This document shows, one piece after another, positions 7,316-14,017 of a DNA stretch of 14,017 nucleotides. Both the position numbers and the translations under genes were made by a program. The stretch's first letter is position 1. Each line of letters begins with the position of its first letter. The notes under the pieces are model-generated. The model worked only from the letters and a program-made list of their open reading frames with translations. It was not told where the DNA came from and ran no database searches. This stretch comes from Actinomycetales bacterium (GTDB lineage Bacteria; Actinomycetota; Actinomycetes; Actinomycetales; Beutenbergiaceae): contig JAENWO010000026.1 of assembly GCA_016649925.1 (NCBI GenBank), positions 1-14,017 of the forward strand. The letters run 5' to 3'.

Positions 7316-7381
7316 CCCGCACTGCAGCGAGCAGCACGGGCAATGGGTCGCGGTCGGAACCACGAGTGCGGGGGCGCTCAC
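7316..7381 (-). pseudogene. Apparent N-terminal remnant of assimilatory nitrate reductase, in frame with nirD
   Basis: From a GTG at 7381 the frame encodes 22 residues ending T12-H-C-P-C-C-S-L-Q-C-G22. The pattern THCPxCxLQCG, with C14, C17 and C21 spaced C-x2-C-x3-C, is the start of the [4Fe-4S] motif at the N-terminus of molybdopterin assimilatory nitrate reductases (NasC/NarB/NasA type). The fourth Cys and the entire catalytic body are missing. After G22 the frame runs through 8 codons containing the nirD ribosome binding site and continues into nirD. I infer an internal deletion removing most of the reductase and nirB. It could still be translated as a leader or as an extended NirD. GACAAT at 7388-7393 is spaced as a -10 for a leaderless start at 7381. 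Confidence 0.55.
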
Positions 7382-7446
7382 CTGGCAATTGTCAGGGGGC
7401 GATGTTTCGTGACGCCTCCTGCCGTGTTACGCCGCGATTGTGTTGT

Positions 7447-7466
7447 CCTCACCTCCGCTGGTGAGG
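7447..7466. terminator. Hairpin in the gap between chorismate mutase and the nirD locus
   Basis: CCTCACC (7447-7453) pairs with GGTGAGG (7460-7466), a 7-bp stem with a 6-nt loop. It lies about 85 nt downstream of the chorismate mutase stop on the same strand and before the nitrate reductase remnant. A second stem, GACCAC/GTGGTC at 7478-7496, is adjacent. No T-tract. It could end the chorismate mutase transcript. The rest of 7382-7551 shows no gene. Confidence 0.35.
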
Positions 7467-7551
7467 GCGGTGAGCAAGACCACCACGGTCGTGGTCGACG
7501 CCATCGTCGTCGGTTCCGGACGGGCACCTGCGTCAAGGGTCGGCGGGACGC

Positions 7552-7872
7552 TCAACCCTGGGGGCGTTCGCTCGCGATGTCCTCGTGGTGGCGGATCACC
7601 TCGGCGACGATGAAGTTGAGAAACTTCTCCGCGAACACCGGGTCCAGCCCCGCCTCCGCGGCGAGGGCCCGCAACCGGTCGATCTGCCGGGACTCGCGGC
7701 CGGGGTCCGACGGTGGGAGCCCGAGGTCGGCCTTGAGCCGCCCCACGTCCTGCGTGCACTTGAACCGTTCGGCGAGCAGGTGGACGAGGGCGGCGTCGAT
7801 GTTGTCGATGCTGCCGCGCAGCCGGAGGAGCTCGGCGGGCGGCTCGGCGGGCGGCTCGGCGGGGGCGCTCAT
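7552..7872 (-). CDS. Chorismate mutase, AroQ class
   Basis: A 106-residue all-helical AroQ-type chorismate mutase, which converts chorismate to prephenate for Phe and Tyr synthesis. Aligned from memory without gaps to the E. coli P-protein mutase domain, the active-site residues recur at a constant offset of 8: R19, R36, K47, D56, R59 and E60 match R11, R28, K39, D48, R51 and E52. The position of Gln88 falls on H96, a possible substitution. A short Pro/Ala/Glu repeat (PAEPPAEPPAE) precedes the domain and is encoded by a 12-bp direct repeat. The ATG at 7872 is preferred to a further-upstream start at 7965, whose extra residues are low-complexity. AGGA lies about 9 nt upstream. There is no fused dehydrogenase or dehydratase domain, so it is monofunctional. 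Confidence 0.88.
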   Translation of the reverse strand: MSAPAEPPAEPPAELLRLRGSIDNIDAALVHLLAERFKCTQDVGRLKADLGLPPSDPGRESRQIDRLRALAAEAGLDPVFAEKFLNFIVAEVIRHHEDIASERPQG

Positions 7873-7945
7873 GGCCCCGATCCTACGGACCCCTGGGCGC
7901 CACCCGCCTCCGCCGTCCGAGCCGGGTCCAGGAACTCCCGCCGAA

Positions 7946-7967
7946 CGCATACTCCTCCGGCGCATAC
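7946..7967. repeat. Direct repeat CGCATAC, two copies
   Basis: CGCATAC occurs at 7946-7952 and 7961-7967, 15 bp apart start to start, about 75-95 bp upstream of the chorismate mutase start on the other strand. Read on the minus strand each copy contains TATGCG, so they could be promoter or operator half-sites. Function unassigned. Confidence 0.3.
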
Positions 7968-7974
7968 CGAGGAT

Positions 7975-8004
7975 ATGACGGACAAGTACGCGTTCGGTGA
8001 TGGG
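7975..8004 (+). pseudogene. Possible start remnant of a lost methyltransferase gene
   Basis: ATG at 7975 preceded by GAGG (7968-7971) opens MTDKYAFGDG, which resembles my recollection of the first residues of some actinobacterial class I SAM methyltransferases (MTDxYxFGD). After that the frame runs antisense through the end of the gene ending at 8017 and shows nothing further of that family. It is a weak, memory-based resemblance and may be chance. Confidence 0.15.
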
Positions 8005-8016
8005 GCGAGGGCCCGA

Positions 8017-9201
8017 TCATCCGCTGGCGGTGTCGCGGCTCAGGGAGTAGAGGCTCTCCGCGGGCGTCGAGGCGTCGTGCCACCGCAGGAGTGCCCCGAT
8101 GCCGTCGACGAGATGAACGCTCGCCGGGTCGGCGACCGTGATGCCGGCACCCTGCTCCAGCGCCGCCCGCCCCAGGGCCAGGTCCGCACGCAGCTGCACC
8201 GGCTCCTCGACCCCGAGGTCCACCACCTCCTGGCGGCTGACGCCGATCTGGGTGCCGTGGGTGCCGACCCAGAGCAACCGGCCGGAGATGCTCGACGGCG
8301 GTCCCGCGACGTCCTCGGTGATGACCAGCTCGGCGACCTGGCCCTTGCGCAGGACGTCCACGACGTCCTCCACCCCGACCACCGCGGACCCGTCGCGTCC
8401 GATCTCCTGCCGGAACCGGTCCAGGGACTGCTCGCGGCGGCGGAGCCGGAACTCCGCCAGCACCCCGTCGACAGCGGCGGCGAAGGACCCTCGGTTCACG
8501 CCCTCGGCGCGAGCACCCCCCTCGACCTCGACGGTCACCTCACGCGCAGCACCCCCGAGCTCGCCCGAGACGAGCGAGACGGCCCGGACGTCGCCGGTGA
8601 GCAGGACGAGGTCCGGGCGACGGGCGGCCACCACCCGGTCGATCTCCGCGGCGACCTGCTCGGCGTTGCGCTCCCAGGAGTCCTCCGCGCGGCTCTCGAC
8701 CCGGCGCTGCGAGAGACCGCCGGCCTGCGCCTTCGCCAGCTCGTCGTGGTCCCCCCGGACCTCCTCGTGCGTCGCGTGGCCCTCGGACACCGGGACCGCC
8801 GAGTCGACCCAGGTGAGGTCCGCGCCGGCGCGGTCCACCTCGACGACGAGGTAGCGCACCCGGCAGTCGGCCACCCGGGCGAGCGCGAACGCGTGCGGAG
8901 CACGGTCGAGCACCGCACCGTCGGAGGCCGGCGGCGCGAGCAGCACGCGGTCGAGGTGGATCTGCCCCTCGGTGGCGATGATCACCCGGCCGTGCGGGCG
9001 GCCGACCCGGGTGGGCACGTCGACACGCTCCTCGATCGTGTCCAGCAGCCGCGAGCCGGCACCCTGCTTCGTCAGGGACCGGCGCAGGTCCTGCCAGCGG
9101 GTCATGACCGCCTGCTCCCCCGTCTCGCTCTCCCGGGTGCTGTCGAGCACCACGGTGGCCACCAGTTGGTCTGCGGGGAGTTCGGGCAGATCGAGCTTCA
9201 T
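8017..9201 (-). CDS. Rv2629/Balon-like protein (bacterial eRF1-related, baeRF family)
   Basis: A 394-residue protein with the features of the actinobacterial Rv2629-like family. The N-terminus reads VATVVLDSTRESETGEQAV, with the RWQDLRRSL helix after it. A central part contains RRPDLVLLTGDVRAVSLVSG. The C-terminal L7Ae/eRF1-domain-3-like part ends near LVDGIGALLRW. Established knowledge: these proteins are related to archaeal/eukaryal eRF1, and mycobacterial members (Msmeg1130, the Rv2629 homologue) are Balon-type ribosome hibernation factors that bind the A site of idle ribosomes; Rv2629 belongs to the dormancy regulon. A role here in protecting ribosomes under stress is inferred from family alone. 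The ATG at 9201 has AGGTGA about 8 nt upstream. The gene stands alone, divergent from the sulfur operon. A peptidyl-tRNA hydrolase (Vms1-like) activity is an alternative reading. Confidence 0.8.
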   Translation of the reverse strand: MKLDLPELPADQLVATVVLDSTRESETGEQAVMTRWQDLRRSLTKQGAGSRLLDTIEERVDVPTRVGRPHGRVIIATEGQIHLDRVLLAPPASDGAVLDRAPHAFALARVADCRVRYLVVEVDRAGADLTWVDSAVPVSEGHATHEEVRGDHDELAKAQAGGLSQRRVESRAEDSWERNAEQVAAEIDRVVAARRPDLVLLTGDVRAVSLVSGELGGAAREVTVEVEGGARAEGVNRGSFAAAVDGVLAEFRLRRREQSLDRFRQEIGRDGSAVVGVEDVVDVLRKGQVAELVITEDVAGPPSSISGRLLWVGTHGTQIGVSRQEVVDLGVEEPVQLRADLALGRAALEQGAGITVADPASVHLVDGIGALLRWHDASTPAESLYSLSRDTASG

Positions 9202-9298
9202 CGTCGCGTCACCTGTTCCGTTGTCGTGGATCGGTCACTCCTAGCGTGCAGCACCTCGGCCTGGGACGCGACCCCTTTCACGTCGTGAGTCCGCGGCG

Positions 9299-9310
9299 TA
9301 CCGTCGAGGG
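9299..9310 (+). promoter_or_regulatory. Candidate -10 of a leaderless promoter
   Basis: TACCGT at 9299-9304 fits TANNNT, and the next purine at the usual 6-7 nt distance is the A of the ATG at 9311. GAGGG directly abuts the ATG and is too close to act as a ribosome binding site. The operon may therefore begin with a leaderless mRNA. No convincing -35 is seen. Confidence 0.35.
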
Positions 9311-9643
9311 ATGAAGAGACCGACGCTGCTTCTCCTCGCTCCCGTCCGGCCCGTGACGGACCTCGAGCGCTCGGTGAGCCACTACCGGGACCTGGGGTTC
9401 GCCGTCGAGCTCTACGACGGGACCTACGCGTTCGCGCGGCGCGACGCCGCGGAGCTGCACCTGGCCCTGATGCCGGACCTGGAGCCCGCGGTCGGAGCGG
9501 CGGCCGTGTTCCTCCGCGTGGACCACGCCGAGGTGTTGGCCACCGGGTGGGACGACCGCGAACCCGTCCAGACGCCGTGCGGCCAGCGAGAAGGCGCACA
9601 CATCGACCCGGACAACAACCTCCTGCGGTATGGCTCGCGGTGA
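9311..9643 (+). CDS. Small VOC/bleomycin-resistance-fold protein
   Basis: A 110-residue protein with the VOC fold. The opening LLAPVRPVTDLERSVSHYRDLGFAVELYD is the usual first strand and helix, and the closing GAHIDPDNNLLRYGSR matches the DPDGN-L-x-F/Y-G end of bleomycin-resistance-like proteins. At 110 residues it is at the short end of the family, and no full metal-ligand set is obvious, so a binding or sequestration role is as likely as catalysis. It is the first gene of an apparent operon: its stop is 17 nt before the cbs start. Why a VOC protein sits with cysteine synthesis genes is not clear from sequence. Start at ATG 9311, probably leaderless. Confidence 0.8.
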   Translation: MKRPTLLLLAPVRPVTDLERSVSHYRDLGFAVELYDGTYAFARRDAAELHLALMPDLEPAVGAAAVFLRVDHAEVLATGWDDREPVQTPCGQREGAHIDPDNNLLRYGSR

Positions 9644-9660
9644 GCGAGCGAGGACAGGGC

Positions 9661-11043
9661 ATGACGTACGCAGAGTCGATCGTCGACCTGGTCGGCGACA
9701 CCCCGATGGTCAAGCTCCAGCACGTGGCGGCCGGCGTGCGGGCCACCGTCCTCGTCAAGCTCGAGTACCTCAACCCCGGTGGCTCGAGCAAGGACCGCAT
9801 CGCCAAGCGGATCATCGAGGCGGCCGAGGCGCAGGGCAGGCTCGGGCCCGGCGGCACGATCGTCGAGCCGACGTCGGGCAACACCGGTGTCGGTCTCGCC
9901 CTGGTCGCCCAGCAGCGGGGCTACCGGTGCGTCTTCGTCGTCCCGGACAAGGTCGGGGAGGACAAGCGCAGCGTGCTCCGCGCGTACGGCGCCGAGGTCG
10001 TCATCACCCCCACCTCCGTGGCGCCCGACAGCCCGGATTCCTACTACAGCGTCTCGGACCGGCTCGCGGCCGAGATCCCCGGCGCCTTCAAGCCGAACCA
10101 GTACGCGAACCCGAACGGTCCGCTCAGCCACTACGAGACGACGGGTCCGGAGATCTGGCGGGACACCGACGGGCGGGTCACGCACTTCGTCGCCGGGGTC
10201 GGCACTGGTGGCACCATCAGCGGCACCGGGCGGTACCTCAAGGAGATCTCCGAAGGCGCCGTCCGGATCGTCGGGGCGGACCCGGAGGGATCCGTCTACT
10301 CCGGGGGGACCGGTCGCCCGTACCTCGTGGAGGGCGTCGGTGAGGACTTCTGGCCCGACGCGTACGACCCGAGCGTGGTCGACGAGGTCGTCGCCGTGTC
10401 CGATGCCGAATCCTTCGCGATGACCCGACGCCTCGCCCAGGAGGAAGGCATCCTCGTCGGCGGGTCCAGCGGCATGGCCGTGGTCGCCGCACTCCGGATC
10501 GCCGCTGAGCTCGGCCCCGACGACGTCGTGGTGGTCCTGTTGCCCGACGGCGGCCGGGGCTATCTCGGCAAGATCTTCAACGACGCATGGATGCGCTCGT
10601 ACGGGTTCGCCGACGACTCCGACGAGCGCACCGTGGCCGACGTCCTGGTGGCCAAGACCGACCACCTGCCGGACCTGGTGCACGCCCATCCGTCCGACAC
10701 CGTCCGCGAGGTCATCAACATCCTGACGGAGTACGGGGTCTCCCAACTGCCGATCCTCTCCGCCGAGCCCCCCGTGGTGATGGGTGAGGTGGCCGGTGCC
10801 ATCGACGAACGCGCACTGGTGAACCTGGTGTTCTCGGGCGAGGCCACCATGACCGATCCGGTGGCCAAGTTCGTCGGCCCACCACTGCCGCTGATCGGGA
10901 TCAACGAACCCGTCAGCGCAGCCAGGTCGGCACTGTCCCGCGCCGATGCCCTGATGGTCACCGACGCCGGGAAACCGGTGGGAGTGCTGACCCGCCACGA
11001 CCTGCTGGCGTACGCGGGCGATGTAAGGAGAGAACCGACATGA
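9661..11043 (+). CDS. cbs: Cystathionine beta-synthase
   Basis: A 460-residue PLP enzyme that condenses serine with homocysteine to cystathionine, the first step of reverse transsulfuration. The catalytic fold-type II domain (about 1-320) shows the PLP lysine K44 in GGSSKDRIA, the substrate loop S72-G-N-T-G76 and the phosphate-binding loop G181-T-G-G-T185. Residues about 324-455 form a Bateman module of two CBS domains (TVADVLVAK... and MTDPVAKFV... to LTRHDLLAYAG), which separates it from plain cysteine synthase (about 310 residues). The N-terminal haem-binding extension of animal CBS is absent. The ATG at 9661 has a GAGGA about 7 nt upstream. Its stop overlaps the next start as ATGA, so the two are translationally coupled. 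The same cbs-metB pairing is known in mycobacteria (Rv1077, Rv1079). Regulation by an adenosine ligand on the CBS domains is possible. Confidence 0.92.
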   Translation: MTYAESIVDLVGDTPMVKLQHVAAGVRATVLVKLEYLNPGGSSKDRIAKRIIEAAEAQGRLGPGGTIVEPTSGNTGVGLALVAQQRGYRCVFVVPDKVGEDKRSVLRAYGAEVVITPTSVAPDSPDSYYSVSDRLAAEIPGAFKPNQYANPNGPLSHYETTGPEIWRDTDGRVTHFVAGVGTGGTISGTGRYLKEISEGAVRIVGADPEGSVYSGGTGRPYLVEGVGEDFWPDAYDPSVVDEVVAVSDAESFAMTRRLAQEEGILVGGSSGMAVVAALRIAAELGPDDVVVVLLPDGGRGYLGKIFNDAWMRSYGFADDSDERTVADVLVAKTDHLPDLVHAHPSDTVREVINILTEYGVSQLPILSAEPPVVMGEVAGAIDERALVNLVFSGEATMTDPVAKFVGPPLPLIGINEPVSAARSALSRADALMVTDAGKPVGVLTRHDLLAYAGDVRREPT

Positions 11044-12191
11044 CCGGTTTCGACACCCGGGCGATCCACGCCGGCCAGGAGTTCGACCCCACCACCGGCG
11101 CGGTGATCCTCCCGATCTACCAGACCTCCACGTTCGTCCAGGACCGCATCGGTGGGCTTCGCGGTGGATACGAGTACAACCGCAGCGGCAACCCGACGAG
11201 GACGTCGCTGCAGACCCTGATCGCCTCGCTCGAGGGCGGCCGGCACGCCTTCTCCTTCGCGTCCGGACTGGCCGCTGAGGACACCCTGCTGCGCACCGCG
11301 TTGCGTCCCGGCGACCACATGGTGCTCGGCAACGACGTCTACGGGGGCACGCACCGGCTGATCGACCAGGTCCACGGACCCTGGGGGGTGGAGGTCACCG
11401 CGACCGAGCTTTCCGATCCCGACGTCGTCCGGGCAGCCATCCGGCCGGGGACCACGAAGATCCTCTGGGTCGAGACGCCCAGCAACCCGCTGATGAAGAT
11501 CACCGACATCGCGACGCTCGCCGAGCTCGGTCACGACGCCGGACTACTCGTCGTCGTCGACAACACGTTCGCCTCCCCCGCGCTGCAGCAGCCACTCGCG
11601 CTCGGCGCCGACGTCGTGGTGCACTCGACCACGAAGTACCTCGGCGGTCACTCAGACGTCCTCGGGGGCGCCGTCGTGCTGAACGATGACGCTCTCGCCG
11701 AGCAGATCGGCTTCCTACAGCTCGCCGTCGGCGCCGTCTCGTCGCCCATGGACGCCTGGCTCACCGTCCGCGGGATCAAGACGCTGGCCGTGCGGATGCG
11801 ACGGCACAGTGAGAACGCCCAGGCGATCGCGGAGCACCTCGTGGGGCTTCCGGCCATCGAGCGCGTCTACTACCCGGGTCTGCCACAGCACCCGGGCCAC
11901 GACATCGCCGCGCGGCAGATGTCCGGGTTCGGAGGCATGATGGCGCTGGCGCTGGCCCACGGACCCGCCGCCGCTCGCCGGCTCGCCGAGGGCACGCACC
12001 TGTTCCAGCTCGCCGAGTCGCTCGGTGGCGTGGAGTCACTCATCGCCTACCCGGCCGAGATGACGCATGCCTCGGTGCGCGGGACGCCGCTGGCCGTCCC
12101 GGAGAACGTGGTGCGGCTCTCCGTGGGGATCGAGGACGTGATCGACCTCATCGCCGACCTGGACGACGCCCTGGGACATCTGACCGACTGA
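11040..12191 (+). CDS. metB: Cystathionine gamma-synthase/gamma-lyase
   Basis: A 383-residue PLP enzyme of the Cys/Met metabolism family (fold type I). Diagnostic parts are the active-site Tyr region GYEYNRSGNPTR (Y44, Y46), the PLP-contacting D174 in VVVDNTFASP, and K199 in HSTTKYLGGHSD, the Schiff-base lysine. The C-terminal LAESLGGVESLIAYPAEMTH block is typical. Sequence alone does not separate cystathionine gamma-synthase (O-acyl-homoserine plus cysteine) from gamma-lyase (cystathionine to cysteine). Coupling to cbs favours the lyase direction, making cysteine from homocysteine, while annotation by homology would usually say metB. AAGGAG lies about 9 nt before the ATG, and the start overlaps the cbs stop by 4 nt. 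Only 6 nt separate its stop from that of clpX on the other strand. Confidence 0.88.
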   Translation: MTGFDTRAIHAGQEFDPTTGAVILPIYQTSTFVQDRIGGLRGGYEYNRSGNPTRTSLQTLIASLEGGRHAFSFASGLAAEDTLLRTALRPGDHMVLGNDVYGGTHRLIDQVHGPWGVEVTATELSDPDVVRAAIRPGTTKILWVETPSNPLMKITDIATLAELGHDAGLLVVVDNTFASPALQQPLALGADVVVHSTTKYLGGHSDVLGGAVVLNDDALAEQIGFLQLAVGAVSSPMDAWLTVRGIKTLAVRMRRHSENAQAIAEHLVGLPAIERVYYPGLPQHPGHDIAARQMSGFGGMMALALAHGPAAARRLAEGTHLFQLAESLGGVESLIAYPAEMTHASVRGTPLAVPENVVRLSVGIEDVIDLIADLDDALGHLTD

Positions 12192-12197
12192 GCGGGC

Positions 12198-13481
<1,284 letters not shown>

Positions 13482-13589
13482 CAGCCACCATCCTCGCCGT
13501 CGTGCGTTGTCAACCGGTCGCAGTCCGCGCCCGCGGCTGTCTAAGAACCATTTCACACTATGTTGGGCGCACGCGCATTTGGTCCAAGG

Positions 13590-13616
13590 CCCGCCGCGTG
13601 TCGGTCGCGCGGCGGG
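13590..13616 (-). terminator. Hairpin in the clpP-clpX gap
   Basis: CCCGCCGCG (13590-13598) pairs with CGCGGCGGG (13608-13616), a 9-bp all-G/C stem with a 9-nt loop, starting 17 nt beyond the clpP stop. GGT/ACC flanks could extend it with a bulge. No T-tract follows on the minus strand, so it may attenuate rather than fully stop transcription into clpX. Processing or mRNA-stability functions are possible. Confidence 0.5.
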
Positions 13617-13633
13617 ACCCGATGTCCGATCCG

Positions 13634-14017
13634 CTACTTCCCGACCGTCAGGACAGCGGCCTTGCGGCTCTCCAGCACCTGGTCCACGAGCCCGTACTCG
13701 AGGGCCTGCGCGGCGGAGAGGATCTTGTCCCGCTCGATGTCGTGGCGGACGTCCTCGACCGGCTTACCGGAGTGCATGGAGATCGTGTCCTCGAGCCACT
13801 CGCGCATGCGGAGCACCTCGTTCGCGTGGATCTCGATGTCCGAGGCCTGGGCGTAGCCGCCGCCCTCGAGCGAGGGCTGGTGGATGAGCACCCGGGCGTT
13901 CGGGAGAGCGAGGCGCTTGCCCGGGGAGCCCGCGGCGAGCAGCACGGCGGCCGCGGAGGCCGCCTGGCCGAGGCAGACGGTCTGGATCTGCGGCTTGATG
14001 TACTGCATCGTGTCGTA
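13634..14017 (-). CDS. clpP: ATP-dependent Clp protease proteolytic subunit ClpP (5' end outside window)
   Basis: The last 127 residues of ClpP, the serine peptidase that forms the barrel served by ClpX and ClpC. Numbering from the window edge, the catalytic Ser is S21 in GQAASAAA, the His is H46 in LIHQPS and the Asp is D97 in IERDKILSAAQALEYGLVD. The Ser-His spacing of 25 equals that of E. coli ClpP, and His-Asp is 51 instead of 49 because of a two-residue longer loop (SLEGGGYAQA). The usual GMAAS/GMAMS around the Ser is GQAAS here. Actinobacteria generally carry clpP1 and clpP2 in tandem, and the copy next to clpX is normally clpP2. The start and the first part of the protein lie beyond the window. 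Confidence 0.95.
   Translation of the reverse strand, partial: YDTMQYIKPQIQTVCLGQAASAAAVLLAAGSPGKRLALPNARVLIHQPSLEGGGYAQASDIEIHANEVLRMREWLEDTISMHSGKPVEDVRHDIERDKILSAAQALEYGLVDQVLESRKAAVLTVGK

Noticed and set aside
7404..7430. GlnR-like box (GTAAC and GAAAC on the minus strand) upstream of the nitrate reductase remnant
   Set aside because: The two half-sites are not separated by the 6 nt needed for a gTnAC-N6-GaAAC unit, and the intervening site is degenerate.
9263..9275. Possible DosR-type box (GGGAC...CCCC) before the Balon-like gene, attractive because Rv2629 is a dormancy gene
   Set aside because: The two halves are about two bases too close for the known 20-bp DosR motif, and the central bases do not match.
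7585..9288. Long open frame on the + strand opposite the Balon-like and chorismate mutase genes
   Set aside because: Arg/Pro/Asp-rich translation without any domain, explained by G+C-rich codons of the real genes on the other strand.

Overview
The window is very G+C-rich, dense in genes, and uses GTG as well as ATG starts with GGAGG-type ribosome binding sites. Together with a clpP-clpX pair, a cystathionine beta-synthase/gamma-synthase pair and an Rv2629-like protein, this points to the chromosome of an actinomycete (Actinomycetota). A Pseudonocardiales- or Geodermatophilales-like lineage is a guess. No phage, plasmid, CRISPR or insertion-sequence gene is visible, and no rRNA or tRNA gene was recognised.

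Layout. 1-522: about half a kilobase with no convincing gene, apart from a possible 34-residue ORF, an 18-bp perfect palindrome and a promoter/operator-like block in front of the first gene. 523-915 (+): small VOC/glyoxalase-fold protein. 982-1710 (-): GNAT acetyltransferase. 1646-3301 (-): unrecognised 551-residue protein with two C-terminal membrane helices; its 3' end overlaps the GNAT start by 65 nt. 3416-6094 (+): valyl-tRNA synthetase, divergent from it. 6171-7291 (-): sirohydrochlorin chelatase-like protein and the small nitrite reductase subunit NirD, overlapping by GTGA. Directly in front of nirD lies what looks like the first ~22 codons of an assimilatory nitrate reductase. 7552-7872 (-): AroQ-type chorismate mutase. 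8017-9201 (-): Rv2629/Balon-like (bacterial eRF1-related) protein. 9311-12191 (+): apparent operon of a second VOC protein, cystathionine beta-synthase and cystathionine gamma-synthase/lyase. 12198-14017 (-): clpX and the C-terminal part of clpP, convergent with the sulfur operon.

How the genes relate. The cbs-metB pair carries out transsulfuration between homocysteine and cysteine. ClpP and ClpX form the AAA+ protease. ValRS and the Balon-like protein both act in translation, aminoacylation and probably dormant-ribosome protection respectively, but are not co-transcribed. NirD and the chelatase are leftovers of a nitrate-assimilation locus: the large nitrite reductase subunit (nirB) and the nitrate reductase body are absent here.

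I found no clear new multi-gene defence or biosynthetic system. The points most worth checking are the nitrate reductase remnant fused to nirD, the unknown two-helix membrane protein, the Balon-like factor and the operator-like dyad at 481-500.
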